Shown: positions 8,695-18,214, counted from the stretch's first letter. The stretch: 64,000 nucleotides of DNA from Aliidiomarina soli (GCF_003986975.1 NZ_PIPO01000006.1:62001-126000); one strand, 5' to 3'. Numbers and translations are program-made. The notes: a model not told the origin generated them from the sequence alone.

Positions 8695-9564
8695 ATGGAT
8701 CAAGCAAGCGGTTTACGCAAAATGATGAAACAGAGCATGGTCAAAGTGATTGCTGTGACAGGTGGCAAGGGCGGTGTGGGTAAAACCAATGTGTCACTGA
8801 ATATGGCGGTAGCGATGGCTGAACAGGGTCAGCGCGTGCTGGTGCTGGATGCCGACTTAGGCCTTGCGAATGTGGACGTCATGCTTGGCCTGCGGGTGCG
8901 GAAAAATATTTCTCACGTACTCGCCGGTGAATGTGACCTGGAAGATATTCTGGTCGAGGGCCCTGCTGGAATTAAAATTGTGCCGGCAACCTCGGGGTCG
9001 CGAAACATGGTGGAACTGTCTGCCGCTGAACATGCCGGGCTGATCCGCGCATTCAGCACCTTGCAGGATGACTTCGATGTATTGATTGTGGATACTGCAG
9101 CGGGTATCTCAGAGATGGTTCTCAGCTTTTCCCGCGCTGCGCAGGATGTGGTACTGGTGGTTTGTGACGAGCCGACCTCCATTACCGATGCCTATGCGCT
9201 GGTCAAGGTTCTTAGCCGCGAGCACAATGTATTCCGCTTTAAGGTGATTGCAAATATGGTTCGCACCATGCGCGAAGGGCAGGTGCTGTTTAACAAACTG
9301 ACCAAGGTGACTGATCGTTTTCTTGATGTAGCGTTGGAGCTGGCGGCCATTGTGCCGTACGATGAGAATCTGCGTAAATGTGTACGCCGCCAACAGTTAA
9401 TCGTCCAGGCCGCGCCGAAGTCACCGTCTTCATTAGCATTTAAAGCGCTGGCACACCGAGCCGCGCGATGGCCGGTGCAGGCTCAGGCGAGCGGCCATTT
9501 AGAATTTTTCATTGAACAACTGGTTCAGAAACCCAGCATGTACAAAGGGGTGGCCAATGAATAA
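8695..9564 (+). CDS. flhG: Flagellar number regulator FlhG/FleN (MinD-like ATPase)
   Basis: ParA/MinD-family ATPase that limits flagellar number and antagonises the flagellar master regulator. 289 aa from ATG 8695; the GTG at 8692 is possible but the AAGAGAAG site fits the ATG better. Deviant Walker A GGKGGVGKTN near residue 25, Walker A' DADLGLANVD, and DTAAGI in the Walker B region. The N-terminal DQASGLRKMM peptide matches the FlhG activator helix that stimulates FlhF GTPase. It overlaps fliA by 8 bases. Confidence 0.95.
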   Translation: MDQASGLRKMMKQSMVKVIAVTGGKGGVGKTNVSLNMAVAMAEQGQRVLVLDADLGLANVDVMLGLRVRKNISHVLAGECDLEDILVEGPAGIKIVPATSGSRNMVELSAAEHAGLIRAFSTLQDDFDVLIVDTAAGISEMVLSFSRAAQDVVLVVCDEPTSITDAYALVKVLSREHNVFRFKVIANMVRTMREGQVLFNKLTKVTDRFLDVALELAAIVPYDENLRKCVRRQQLIVQAAPKSPSSLAFKALAHRAARWPVQAQASGHLEFFIEQLVQKPSMYKGVANE

Positions 9565-10282
9565 AGCGACAGGCTACGCTACAACCGTCGATAACCGCAC
9601 ACAAATCGTTGAGCAGCATAGCAATCTGGTGAAGCGCATTGCTCACCATATGGTGGCGCGGTTACCAGCCAGCGTGCAAGTAGATGACTTGATCCAGGCC
9701 GGCATGATAGGGCTGTTGGAAGCGGCGGGTAATTTCGATCACGGCAAAGGCGCTAGTTTTGAAACCTTTGCTGGTATCCGTATACGCGGTGCCATGCTGG
9801 ATGAAATTCGGCGTGGCGACTGGGCCCCGCGCTCGGTTCACCGCAACGGACGTCTGATTGCCGATGCGATCCGCGACGTAGAGTCTGAAACCGGCCGCGA
9901 CGCGCGCGATGTAGATGTGGCGAAAAGGCTGGATATGGGGCTCGAAGAGTACCATTCAATTTTGAATGATGTCCGCTCTGGTCGTATGATTGGCATCGAA
10001 GATCTGGGGGTCACCGACGACGTGCTGTTGTCAGATAAACAGGACGCTTCGTTTGACGGACCTTTCAATGATATTGAGCAAGACGCATTCCAAAATGCGC
10101 TGTCCTCGACAATTCGGACTTTGCCTGAACGCGAAGCACTGGTATTGTCACTGTATTATGACGAAGAACTGAACCTAAAAGAAATTGGTGAAGTACTGAG
10201 TGTCAGTGAGTCCCGGGTCAGCCAGATCCATAGTCAGGCAATGATGCGGCTGAAGTCACGGATGCAGGATTGGACGTCGTAA
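9557..10282 (+). CDS. fliA: RNA polymerase sigma factor for flagellar genes (sigma-28)
   Basis: Sigma factor for late flagellar and chemotaxis genes. 241 aa from ATG 9557, preceded by AAGGGG at 6 bases; an upstream in-frame ATG at 9512 lies deep in flhG. Region 2 (VDDLIQAGMIGLLEAAGNFD, then FETFAGIRIRGAMLDEIRR) and region 4 with a helix-turn-helix (LNLKEIGEVLSVSESRVSQI) are clear. Region 3 is short, as in FliA. Its activity is presumably held by FlgM encoded elsewhere. Confidence 0.97.
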   Translation: MNKATGYATTVDNRTQIVEQHSNLVKRIAHHMVARLPASVQVDDLIQAGMIGLLEAAGNFDHGKGASFETFAGIRIRGAMLDEIRRGDWAPRSVHRNGRLIADAIRDVESETGRDARDVDVAKRLDMGLEEYHSILNDVRSGRMIGIEDLGVTDDVLLSDKQDASFDGPFNDIEQDAFQNALSSTIRTLPEREALVLSLYYDEELNLKEIGEVLSVSESRVSQIHSQAMMRLKSRMQDWTS

Positions 10283-10386
10283 GGCTGCCACGCAACCTTG
10301 CAAACGATTCAAATAAAGGTGCGGGTGTGTCATGATGACGTATCCGAAAAATAACATTAATTACAAATGCCTCAGTGGAGGGTACT

Positions 10387-10770
10387 TTGGATAAAGGTAT
10401 GAAGATCTTGGTCGTGGACGATTTCTCCACGATGCGTCGCATTATAAAAAACCTGTTGCGTGACCTTGGGTTCACCAACATTGAAGAGGCTGACGACGGT
10501 ACCACCGCGTTGCCGATGCTTCAGTCCGGTGACTTCGATTTCGTGGTGACTGACTGGAACATGCCGGGCATGCAGGGTATTGATCTGTTACGCGCGATTC
10601 GCGCCGATGACGGATTGAAAGAAATCCCGGTGCTGATGGTAACGGCAGAAGCTAAACGTGAACAAATCATTGAGGCAGCTCAAGCCGGCGTCAATGGATA
10701 TATAGTAAAACCTTTTACTGCAGCGACACTGAAAGAAAAGCTGGATAAAGTTTTCGAGCGGTTGGGTTAA
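10387..10770 (+). CDS. cheY: Chemotaxis response regulator CheY
   Basis: Single receiver domain that, when phosphorylated by CheA, binds the flagellar switch. 127 aa if translated from TTG 10387, which has GGAGGG at about 5 bases; GTG 10375 and ATG 10399 are in-frame alternatives. Key residues: the acidic pair in VVDDF, the phospho-acceptor Asp in VTDWNMPG, Thr in MVTAEA and Lys in IVKPF. It is separated from fliA by about 100 bases, so it may have its own promoter, though I see no clear sigma-28 site. Confidence 0.95.
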   Translation: MDKGMKILVVDDFSTMRRIIKNLLRDLGFTNIEEADDGTTALPMLQSGDFDFVVTDWNMPGMQGIDLLRAIRADDGLKEIPVLMVTAEAKREQIIEAAQAGVNGYIVKPFTAATLKEKLDKVFERLG

Positions 10771-10776
10771 GCGGCG

Positions 10777-11541
10777 ATGGGGGATACAACGCAGGCTCAA
10801 ACTCCAGCAATCACACTCGAACAGGCGCAGGAGCTGGTCACTTTACTTGAAAGTGGTCAGCAAGCGCAGGCCGACCAGATGTTCATGCGCTTGAAAGACA
10901 AGTCAAGTGAAGGACTTTTCAATTCGGTTGGTAAGCTGACGCGTCAATTGCATGACTCCTTGTCAGACTTTCAACTTGATCCACGTATCGAACAGATGAC
11001 TGCTGATGATCTTCCTGATGCTAAGAACCGTTTACATTACGTGATGCAGCGCACTGAAGATGCTGCAAACCGAACTATGGATGCGGTCGAAGCCAGTTTA
11101 CCGTTAGCGGATAAGCTGGCCACGGAGACAGCATCGATTGAACCGGCCTGGGATAAACTGATGGGCCGTGATATCGAGCTAAGCGAATTTAAAGCTCTCT
11201 GTCATCAGGTCGATAAGTTTATTAAGCAAGCCAGAGGCGACTCTGCACATCTGCAAGGCCTGTTAACTGAAGTGCTAATGGCTCAGGATTTTCAGGACTT
11301 GACCGGGCAGGTTATCCGCCGGGTTATCGAGTTGGTGCATGAAGTAGAAGTCAGTCTGATAGAGCTGTTACGAGTGTTTGGCGATCAGGAACGCGCCAGA
11401 GCAGAGCGAAGCAACACAGACAATAAGAAAAAAGCTGATCCTATCGGAGCTGAAGGCCCGGTGATAAACCCTGATGAACGCCAGGATGTGGTGCAAGGGC
11501 AGGATGAAGTTGATGATTTGTTGTCCAGTTTAGGATTCTAG
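10777..11541 (+). CDS. cheZ: CheY-P phosphatase CheZ
   Basis: Accelerates dephosphorylation of CheY-P. 254 aa. The catalytic segment AQDFQDLTGQ contains the conserved Asp and Gln. A long helical hairpin precedes it. After a charged flexible linker, the protein ends in DEVDDLLSSLGF, the C-terminal helix that binds CheY. That tail resembles the acidic repeats in the CheA linker encoded just downstream. It starts 7 bases after cheY. Confidence 0.96.
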   Translation: MGDTTQAQTPAITLEQAQELVTLLESGQQAQADQMFMRLKDKSSEGLFNSVGKLTRQLHDSLSDFQLDPRIEQMTADDLPDAKNRLHYVMQRTEDAANRTMDAVEASLPLADKLATETASIEPAWDKLMGRDIELSEFKALCHQVDKFIKQARGDSAHLQGLLTEVLMAQDFQDLTGQVIRRVIELVHEVEVSLIELLRVFGDQERARAERSNTDNKKKADPIGAEGPVINPDERQDVVQGQDEVDDLLSSLGF

Positions 11542-11554
11542 GAGCACCGAGCGC

Positions 11555-13600
11555 ATGAGCTTTGATGTAGATGAAGATATTCTACAGGACTTTTTGATTG
11601 AAGCGGGGGAGATCCTTGAGCTGTTGTCCGAACAATTGGTGCAGCTTGAAAACGACCCTGAAAATCGCGATCTGCTGAATGCAATTTTCCGCGGATTCCA
11701 TACTGTTAAAGGCGGTGCCGGATTTTTGTCGCTAACTGAGTTAGTTGACACCTGCCACGGTGCCGAGAATGTCTTTGATACCCTACGCAATGGTCAGCGC
11801 TCTGTTTCTGCAGAACTTATGGATGTTATTCTGCAGTCACTTGACACCATCAATGCCCAATTTGCTCAGGTCCAGGCACGTGAAGAACCGATCCCTGCGA
11901 CGCCGGAATTACTGCAGACGTTAACTGCCCTGAGTCGTCCGGAAAGCGAAGATGAGGCACCAATAGCGGCGCCAGCAGCAGCTGAAAAAAGCACGAAAGT
12001 CGAAGGTGACGGCGGTGTTGACGAAATAACCGAAGACGAATTTGAATCGCTACTTGACGAACTGCACGGCAATAAAAAAGCCACTGCAGCGCCAGCACCG
12101 AAGCCGGCTGCGTCGGATGATGATATTACCGACGATGAATTTGAAGCACTGCTGGATGAAATCCACGGTGGTGGCAAAGCTCCGCAAAAGGCTCAGCAAG
12201 AAACGCCCAAGGCACCTGCTAAGCCAGCTGCATCCGGCAATGACAAGGCTAAAGGCGATGAAATCAGCGATGATGAATTCGAATCCTTGCTCGATGATTT
12301 GCACGGCAAAGGTAAGTTTGAAGCCAAACAGCCAGCACCGGCAGCAGAGCAAACCGCTGCTGCAAAAGCACCAGCGCCTGCCGCGAGCAGTGCTGGAAAA
12401 GCCCCGGCGAAGCCGACTGCACCAGCTGCCGAGACCACGGTGCGGGTGGATACCAAGCGCTTAGACGACATCATGAATATGGTCGGCGAGCTGGTATTGG
12501 TGCGTAACCGCCTGCTGAGTCTGGATAGTAAGCAGGATATTGACGATGAAGAGCTGAGCAAAACCATCGCCAACCTGGATGTAGTGACTGGTGATCTGCA
12601 AGGTGCAGTGATGAAGACCCGTATGCAGCCGGTGAAGAAAGTTTTCGGCCGCTTCCCGCGCGTGGTTCGTGACCTTGCACGTACATTGAAAAAAGAAATC
12701 AGCCTCGAACTTGAAGGCGAAGAAACGGATCTGGACAAAAACCTGGTTGAAGCACTGGCGGACCCCTTGGTGCATTTGGTTCGCAATGCGGTCGACCATG
12801 GTATTGAAACCCCTGATGTGCGGGAGAAAAACGGTAAGCCACGGGTAGGTAACGTTAAGCTTGCTGCCTCACAGGAAGGTGATCATATTCTGCTTACCAT
12901 CACCGATGACGGTGCTGGTATGGATGCAGAAAAGCTCAAGAGCATAGCGATTAGCAAAGGCATCCTGGATGAAGACTCGGCCGCTCGAATGAGCGATGAA
13001 GAGGCTTACAATCTTATCTTTGCAGCCGGGTTCTCGACCAAGGTAGAGATCTCCGACGTCTCCGGCCGTGGTGTGGGCATGGATGTGGTGAAAACCAAAA
13101 TAAACCAGCTCAACGGCTCGGTTAAGATTGACTCTGAATTAGGCCGCGGCACCATATTGCAGATTAAACTGCCATTGACCCTGGCCATTCTGCCAACCCT
13201 GATGGTACTGGTAGCGAAGCAAACCTTCGCGCTGCCACTGGCTCAGGTTAGCGAAATTATCGGCCTTGATCAGGAACTGATTAATACCGTCGATGGCCAG
13301 CGTACGATGATAGTGCGTGAGAAAGCGATTCCATTGTTCTACCTCGAGCACTGGTTAAGACGCGGAGCTGACCGCAAACAGCGGCCTACGGTAGGGCATG
13401 TGGTCGTAGTTCAGTTAGGCACCCAACAGGTAGGTTTTGTTGTCGATGGCCTGATTGGTCAGGAAGAAGTGGTGATCAAGCCGCTTGACCGCCTGCTACA
13501 AGGTACACCAGGCATGGCCGGTGCGACTATTACCAGCGATGGGGGTATTGCCTTGATTCTGGATACACCAAATCTGCTGAAACATTACGCAAGACGGTAA
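11555..13600 (+). CDS. cheA: Chemotaxis histidine kinase CheA
   Basis: Core kinase of the chemoreceptor array. 681 aa. Order: P1 HPt with phosphorylated H49 ([10 protein letters not shown]); a long Ala/Pro/Lys linker of about 190 residues in place of a classical P2 domain; P3 dimerisation (from about residue 290, [16 protein letters not shown]); P4 HATPase ([26 protein letters not shown]); and P5 CheW-like to the end. The linker carries three copies of an acidic D-E-F-E-S/A-L-L-D motif ending L/IHG, near residues 156-174, 188-207 and 235-253. These are probable CheY/CheB docking sites replacing P2 (inference). Confidence 0.97.
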   Translation: MSFDVDEDILQDFLIEAGEILELLSEQLVQLENDPENRDLLNAIFRGFHTVKGGAGFLSLTELVDTCHGAENVFDTLRNGQRSVSAELMDVILQSLDTINAQFAQVQAREEPIPATPELLQTLTALSRPESEDEAPIAAPAAAEKSTKVEGDGGVDEITEDEFESLLDELHGNKKATAAPAPKPAASDDDITDDEFEALLDEIHGGGKAPQKAQQETPKAPAKPAASGNDKAKGDEISDDEFESLLDDLHGKGKFEAKQPAPAAEQTAAAKAPAPAASSAGKAPAKPTAPAAETTVRVDTKRLDDIMNMVGELVLVRNRLLSLDSKQDIDDEELSKTIANLDVVTGDLQGAVMKTRMQPVKKVFGRFPRVVRDLARTLKKEISLELEGEETDLDKNLVEALADPLVHLVRNAVDHGIETPDVREKNGKPRVGNVKLAASQEGDHILLTITDDGAGMDAEKLKSIAISKGILDEDSAARMSDEEAYNLIFAAGFSTKVEISDVSGRGVGMDVVKTKINQLNGSVKIDSELGRGTILQIKLPLTLAILPTLMVLVAKQTFALPLAQVSEIIGLDQELINTVDGQRTMIVREKAIPLFYLEHWLRRGADRKQRPTVGHVVVVQLGTQQVGFVVDGLIGQEEVVIKPLDRLLQGTPGMAGATITSDGGIALILDTPNLLKHYARR

Positions 13601-13608
13601 GGCAGCGC

Positions 13609-14778
13609 ATGACGGTTCGTGTTTTAGTTGTAGACGACTCCAGCTTTTTTCGTCGCCGGGTCAGTGAAATTCTCAATGCAGATGACAATATTGAAGTCAT
13701 AGGTACCGCCGCAGATGGCGCCGCAGCAGTGCGCGAAGCCAGGTCGTTGAAACCCGACGTGATTACCATGGATATCGAAATGCCGGTACTCGATGGTATT
13801 AGTGCTGTGCGTCAAATCATGGCCGAGTCACCGACCGCGATACTGATGTTCAGCTCGCTGACCCACGAAGGCGCCAAGGCGACCCTGGATGCACTTGAGG
13901 CTGGTGCGGTTGATTTCTTACCGAAAAAATTCGAAGACATAGCACGTAACCGTGATGATGCGGTTGCTGTGTTGCAGCAGCGGGTACGTGAGATTGCACG
14001 CAAACCAGGGATGCGCCGGTCAGCAAGCACGCCTGTACGACGGCCAGAAAAACCGGCGACGTCGTTGCGTGAGCGAAGCAGTACAGTCACTGTACCACCG
14101 GTCACTCGTCCTCAGCGTGCTGTTGTAAGCCCTGCCGCCAAGCCCTCAACAGGCAGTGCAGATGAGGGCTTGCCTGGAAATCAGCTGCAAGCAAACTCAC
14201 GATACAAATTGTTTGCCATTGGCACCTCGACCGGGGGGCCTGTGGCGCTGCAAAAAATTCTGACCAGCATTCCAGCGAACTTCCCGTATCCGATAGTGCT
14301 CGTTCAGCATATGCCCGCCTCGTTTACTAAAGCCTTCGCGCAACGTTTAGACGGTCTGTGCAAGATTACCGTGAAAGAGGCTGAGGACGGCGATGTGTTG
14401 CGTCCTGGCACCGCGTACCTGGCGCCCGGCGGCATGCAAATGCTGGCCGATGGTCGCGCCGGTCAGGCGCGGCTGCGTATTCGTGCTGATGACAGCGAGC
14501 GGATCACCTATCGACCCAGCGTGGACTTGACCTTTGCCTCGTTGAGCAAGGTGTTCGGTGGTGACGTATTTGGCGTGATCCTGACCGGGATGGGCGCTGA
14601 TGGACGCGAGGGATGCCGGATGCTGAAAGACCAAGGTGCGACTATCTGGGCACAGGATCAGGAATCCTGTGTCGTCTATGGTATGCCGCAAGCAGTGACC
14701 GCGGCCGGTATTGCTACACAAAGTTATTCACTGGACCAGATGGCCGGTAAGATTCTGCGTGAAGTCGGATATGCATAG
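13609..14778 (+). CDS. cheB: Protein-glutamate methylesterase/deamidase CheB
   Basis: Demethylates chemoreceptors for adaptation. 389 aa. N-terminal receiver with phospho-acceptor D55 (ITMDIEMPV), a Pro/Arg/Ser-rich linker (about residues 130-195), then the methylesterase domain with the catalytic triad: Ser near 207 (GTSTGG), His near 234 (VQHMPASF) and Asp near 330 (GMGADGREG). It sits 9 bases after cheA. No cheR is in the window. Confidence 0.96.
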   Translation: MTVRVLVVDDSSFFRRRVSEILNADDNIEVIGTAADGAAAVREARSLKPDVITMDIEMPVLDGISAVRQIMAESPTAILMFSSLTHEGAKATLDALEAGAVDFLPKKFEDIARNRDDAVAVLQQRVREIARKPGMRRSASTPVRRPEKPATSLRERSSTVTVPPVTRPQRAVVSPAAKPSTGSADEGLPGNQLQANSRYKLFAIGTSTGGPVALQKILTSIPANFPYPIVLVQHMPASFTKAFAQRLDGLCKITVKEAEDGDVLRPGTAYLAPGGMQMLADGRAGQARLRIRADDSERITYRPSVDLTFASLSKVFGGDVFGVILTGMGADGREGCRMLKDQGATIWAQDQESCVVYGMPQAVTAAGIATQSYSLDQMAGKILREVGYA

Positions 14779-14787
14779 GAGCGTCAC

Positions 14788-15567
14788 TTGATAGTATGGG
14801 CAATAGCAAACCAGAAAGGCGGTGTGGGTAAAACCACCACCACGGTCAGTTTAGGCGGCATGCTGGCAGAAAAAGGTAAGCGAGTGCTACTTATCGACAC
14901 CGACCCGCATGCGTCACTAACCTATTATTTCGATATAGACGGCGAGGATGGCAGTGCCACCCTCTATGACCTGTTCATGCACGGTAAAGAAGTGGATAAA
15001 GAACAGGTCACCAAGGTTATACAGTCGACCCGGTTTGAAAATTTATCGGTCATGCCAGCGAGTATGGCACTGGCTACTTTAGACCGTAAGCTGGGCCCGC
15101 AAAGCGGAATGGGTTTGTTATTGCGCCGCGTGCGTAAATTACTTGAAGATGATTTCGACTTTATTTTAATCGACGTCCCGCCGGTACTGGGCGTCCTTAT
15201 GATCAACGCACTGGCGGCTGCAAACCGGGTTATTGTACCAGTGCAGACCGAGTTCCTGGCGCTGAAAGGCCTTGACCGAATGATGGGTACGCTGGACATG
15301 GTGCAGGATTCAAAGGGCCTGACCCACGATATCACCATAGTACCGACCATGTATGACCGACGTACCAAGGCGTCTTTGGAAGCCTATCAGGAACTGCGAC
15401 GCAAGCATGGCAAGTTAGTGTGGAATGGCATGATCCCGATCGACACCAAGTTCCGTGACGCTAGTACCGCACAGACCCCGATTTCGATGTATGCAAAAGG
15501 CAGTCGGGGGGCGTTTGCGTATAAAGGGTTGTTGCAGGTCTTGCTAAGTCAGGAGGTCTCCGCATGA
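14788..15567 (+). CDS. parC: ParA-like ATPase ParC for polar placement of chemotaxis arrays
   Basis: ParA-family ATPase, 259 aa, with deviant Walker A NQKGGVGKTTTT at the N-terminus, IDTDPHAS and DVPPVLG. Encoded between cheB and a CheW-domain gene, it matches the Vibrio/Pseudomonas type ParC that recruits chemotaxis arrays to the cell pole, rather than a chromosome-partitioning Soj: no ParB or parS is adjacent. Translation must begin at TTG 14788, which follows TAGGAG at 6 bases; there is no nearby in-frame ATG. It overlaps the next gene by 4 bases. Confidence 0.9.
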   Translation: MIVWAIANQKGGVGKTTTTVSLGGMLAEKGKRVLLIDTDPHASLTYYFDIDGEDGSATLYDLFMHGKEVDKEQVTKVIQSTRFENLSVMPASMALATLDRKLGPQSGMGLLLRRVRKLLEDDFDFILIDVPPVLGVLMINALAAANRVIVPVQTEFLALKGLDRMMGTLDMVQDSKGLTHDITIVPTMYDRRTKASLEAYQELRRKHGKLVWNGMIPIDTKFRDASTAQTPISMYAKGSRGAFAYKGLLQVLLSQEVSA

Positions 15568-16370
15568 GCCGCGACCAAAAGTTAGCAATGCATGAATACC
15601 TTGACGCTTTGCTGTTTGATGAAAAAACGCCTGCCAGTCAGCCCGAGTCGGCCCCAGTAGCAGAGAAGAACACAGCTGAGCTCGAACGGCTGCTGGCTCA
15701 GGCCACCTTGCGTGACCAAGAACAAGAGCAGGTCCAGGCGAAAGCCCAAGCTGAACAGGCCGCAGCTGCGAAAAAGCAGGCCGAACAGCAGCGACTGCTT
15801 GAACTGGAACGTCAGCAAGAGGCCGAAATGGCAGCGCAGCTTGAGAAGCAGGCTGAGCAAACGCAGGGCGAAGCATTAATAGATGTGCCGCCGCCCCCGG
15901 TTAGCAACATGGAAAACTATAAACAGGGCGATTTTCAGGCGCTGTTTTTTAGTGTCGCCGGGCTCAAGCTGGCAGTACCACTGAAAAGTCTGGGTGGTAT
16001 TCACCAGTGGAAAGAAGCGAATACAATTTTTGGCAAGCCGGACTGGTACCTTGGTATCATGACCAACCGCGACGAAAAGCTCAATGTAGTCGATACCGCG
16101 CGTTGGGTCATGCCAGAGAAATACACAGCAGAGTTGGCAGAATCAATTAATTATCAGTACCTTATTATGCTTGGCGAAAGCCAGTGGGGGCTAGCATGTG
16201 AAACCCTGGTGACGACAGAGTCGTTGTCACCAGAAGACGTTCAGTGGCGCAAAGGCGAAGGCTCTAAGCGCCCCTGGCTGGCGGGCGTGGTGCGCGAAAA
16301 AATGTGCGCCATTCTCGACGTCGATGCTATGGTAGACATGCTGGAAAAAGGTTTAAACAGTCAGGACTAA
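15564..16370 (+). CDS. parP: CheW-domain scaffold ParP
   Basis: 268 aa. N-terminal 100 residues are Ala/Gln/Glu-rich and look like a coiled coil (EQVQAKAQAEQAAAAKKQ); the C-terminal half (about 125-260) is a CheW-like domain (FFSVAGLKLAVPLKSLGG, LGIMTNRDEKLNVVDTARW). Its position between parC and cheW and this architecture match Vibrio ParP, which links ParC to CheA and receptors and stabilises polar arrays. Start ATG 15564 overlaps the parC stop and follows GGAGG. Confidence 0.88.
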   Translation: MSRDQKLAMHEYLDALLFDEKTPASQPESAPVAEKNTAELERLLAQATLRDQEQEQVQAKAQAEQAAAAKKQAEQQRLLELERQQEAEMAAQLEKQAEQTQGEALIDVPPPPVSNMENYKQGDFQALFFSVAGLKLAVPLKSLGGIHQWKEANTIFGKPDWYLGIMTNRDEKLNVVDTARWVMPEKYTAELAESINYQYLIMLGESQWGLACETLVTTESLSPEDVQWRKGEGSKRPWLAGVVREKMCAILDVDAMVDMLEKGLNSQD

Positions 16371-16393
16371 GCGCCTGACTCAATGGAGTAACG

Positions 16394-16909
16394 GTGAGCA
16401 CTATGAGCGACAAATACGATAATCGCAGTCTTAAGAACCAGACCGCCAAAGAAGGCGACGACCAGATCCTGCAATGGGTGACCTTCCGTTTAGAAGAGGA
16501 AACCTACGGCATTAATGTAATGCAGGTCCAGGAAGTGCTTCGCTACAGCGAAATTGCGCCAGTTCCTGGAGCACCTGACTACGTGCTGGGAATCATTAAT
16601 CTGCGTGGTAACGTGGTAACCGTCATCGACACCCGCACCCGTTTCGGCCTGCCAACTCACGAAGTGACCGAAAATAGCCGTGTGGTTATTATCGAAGCAG
16701 AGCAACAGGTTATTGGCATCCTTGTCGATAGCGTTGCCGAAGTAGTGTACCTGCGCACCTCAGAGATCGACAGTGCGCCAAATGTCGGCACCGAAGAAAG
16801 CGCTAAGTTTATTCAGGGCGTAAGTAATCGCGATGGCGAACTATTAATTCTGGTCGACCTCAATAAGCTACTTACTGACGAAGAGTGGGATGAGATCTCG
16901 CGTATTTAA
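16394..16909 (+). CDS. cheW: Chemotaxis coupling protein CheW
   Basis: Adapter joining receptors to CheA. 171 aa, a single CheW domain (QWVTFRLEEETYGINVMQVQ, PGAPDYVLGIINLRGNVVTV, ILVDSVAEVV). GTG 16394 has GGAG at 5 bases; ATG 16403 is an alternative that removes three residues. It starts 23 bases after parP. Confidence 0.96.
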   Translation: MSTMSDKYDNRSLKNQTAKEGDDQILQWVTFRLEEETYGINVMQVQEVLRYSEIAPVPGAPDYVLGIINLRGNVVTVIDTRTRFGLPTHEVTENSRVVIIEAEQQVIGILVDSVAEVVYLRTSEIDSAPNVGTEESAKFIQGVSNRDGELLILVDLNKLLTDEEWDEISRI

Positions 16910-16935
16910 TCGCGATCCCGTAAGCACAGGACATC

Positions 16936-17478
16936 ATGCACTTGTTATTTGCTAATTGGTTGAGTATGAGCATTGCGCTGGCCGCGTTGGCCGGCGTTAT
17001 TGTTGTCGTAATAGCGCTGGTTAGACAGCGCCATGATATGGTGCGGACCGCCCAGGCGATTACCGATGCTGCCCAGGTATCGGCGAAAGCCGTTGCCGAA
17101 ACAGCCGCCGAGAAAGCGGCCAAAGCCGCAGCCAGAAAAGAAACACAAACCGCTACAGAGCCCGTCATTGCAACCCAGCAAAAACTGGATGAGCAGTTTA
17201 GTGCGCTGGAGAAAACTCAGCAGGCATTAGAACAAAGCTTCGCTGAGTTACGCCAACAACAGGAAGCACTGCAAGCGCAACAAAAGTCGCTGCAGGATAT
17301 GCAAAACTCACTGGAAGAACGCCAGGCTGACGTCGAAGAACAAACCCCCGAAAGCCGTTTCTACCAACGCGCCGCGAAATTGGTCGAAAAAGGCGCCAGT
17401 GTCGAAGACCTGATGAAAGACTGCGAAATCCCCCGCAACGAAGCCGAACTACTCATCTCCCTCCACCGCCGGGACTAA
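16936..17478 (+). CDS. DUF2802 protein, membrane-anchored coiled coil at the end of the chemotaxis operon
   Basis: 180 aa of unknown function. One N-terminal membrane helix (about residues 8-30), a long Ala/Glu/Gln-rich coiled coil (about 45-135), and a C-terminal conserved region (ESRFYQRAAKLVEKGASVED ...) that resembles a small helix-turn-helix and matches what I know as DUF2802. Genes of this family commonly follow cheW in polar-flagellated gammaproteobacteria; a structural role at the pole or in the motor is plausible but unproven. No terminator follows; the large palindrome at 17499 starts 20 bases after the stop. Confidence 0.8.
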   Translation: MHLLFANWLSMSIALAALAGVIVVVIALVRQRHDMVRTAQAITDAAQVSAKAVAETAAEKAAKAAARKETQTATEPVIATQQKLDEQFSALEKTQQALEQSFAELRQQQEALQAQQKSLQDMQNSLEERQADVEEQTPESRFYQRAAKLVEKGASVEDLMKDCEIPRNEAELLISLHRRD

Positions 17479-17498
17479 CCCCGCACGCGGGTCCGCAC

Positions 17499-17647
17499 GG
17501 CACAGTGACATTTGGCTGTGCGGGGGAGAAGGTGAGTGTTTCCCGGGACGCCGTAAACCCATCCCTGGGGGCTTGACGGCCGCATCCCTGCGGCCGACAC
17601 CCGGCAAAGCACATCTCCTTCTCCCCCGCGCCAAATGTCACTGTGCC
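17499..17647. repeat. Nested palindrome with AGGGAT-loop core, element 1
   Basis: A 149-bp element. Outer arms GGCACAGTGACATTTGGC (17499-17516) and CGGGGGAGAAGG (17521-17532) recur in inverted order at 17617-17628 and 17630-17647. Inside, in reverse orientation, is the shared core: a GGGACG/CGTCCC-type stem next to a hairpin GGCCGC-ATCCCT-GCGGCC. Related cores are at 17770 and 36948. The element fills the convergent gap between the chemotaxis operon and the flhB/fliK-like pair. ORFs across it are artefacts of the palindrome. Confidence 0.85.
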
Positions 17648-17718
17648 TTAGCGCCTAGCGGGTTTTCCCTGCAATCCTCGAATATAAAGTGCTCTAGGGT
17701 TACCTGGATGCGAGTATG

Positions 17719-17905
17719 AATGGGCGTGGCCAGGTTGGCGCGGAGTATCAGACGATGTGCTTTGCTGGGCGTCTCGCGCAGGGATGCGCGAGCCGAGCCC
17801 CCAGGGACGGGTTTACGGCGTCCCAGCAAACACATGTCTGATGCTCCGCAAAGCCAACTTGGCCAGGCCCATTCCTCCCCCGCACAGCCAAATGTCCCGG
17901 AGCCC
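17719..17905. repeat. Nested palindrome with AGGGAT-loop core, element 2
   Basis: Outer arms of about 50 bases (17719-17770 and 17822-17873; for example TGGGCGTGGCCAGGTTGGC against GCCAACTTGGCCAGGCCCA) enclose the core in forward orientation: hairpin CTCGCGC-AGGGAT-GCGCGAG, then a short spacer and GGGACG...CGTCCC. To its right (17874-17905) is a further inverted copy of the outer arm of element 1 (CTCCCCCGCACAGCCAAATG), so the two elements share arm sequence as well as core. The sequence between the two elements (17648-17718) holds nothing I recognise. Confidence 0.85.
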
Positions 17906-17925
17906 TTAAGCATGAGCCCGGCGGG

Positions 17926-18213
17926 TCAGGCTTTGAGGTCGAGCCAGGTGGCGAAGGCGATGAGTTCGGCGATGATGACGTAGAGTTCACGCGGGATTTC
18001 GTCGCCGACGTCGAGGCGGGAGAGGAAGTTGGCGAGTTCGGGATCTTCGTGGACAAGGACGTTGTGCTCTTTGGCGAGGCGGATGATCTCGTCGGCGAGT
18101 TCGTTGAAGCCTTTGGCGATGACGGTTGGGGCGGCGCTGGGGTCATGGTTGGCAGGTCCTTTGTTGCCAGAGTAGTAGAGGCCTATGGCGCGCTTTTCTG
18201 GTTTATCTGCCAT
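17926..18213 (-). CDS. FlhB C-terminal-domain protein (FlhB2-like)
   Basis: 95-aa cytoplasmic protein resembling only the C-terminal substrate-specificity domain of FlhB/YscU, without the membrane part. IGLYYSGNKGPAN, PTVIAKGFNELADEIIRLAK and the ending IAELIAFATWLD are typical. The NPTH autocleavage motif of full-length FlhB is not visible in its usual form. It starts 1 base after the FliK-like stop codon with GGAGG as ribosome-binding site, so the pair is coupled. Likely a modulator of flagellar export switching (inference from domain and partner). Confidence 0.85.
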   Translation of the reverse strand: MADKPEKRAIGLYYSGNKGPANHDPSAAPTVIAKGFNELADEIIRLAKEHNVLVHEDPELANFLSRLDVGDEIPRELYVIIAELIAFATWLDLKA

Positions 18214-18214
18214 C

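Noticed and set aside
14788..15567. Chromosome-partitioning Soj/ParA
   Set aside because: No parB or parS nearby; position between cheB and a CheW-domain gene fits the chemotaxis ParC type.
17449..18024. Several short ORFs on both strands in the 17.5-17.9 kb gap
   Set aside because: They are generated by the GC-rich palindromic repeat, have no ribosome-binding sites, and encode the Gly/Arg/Pro-rich peptides that such repeats give in every frame.
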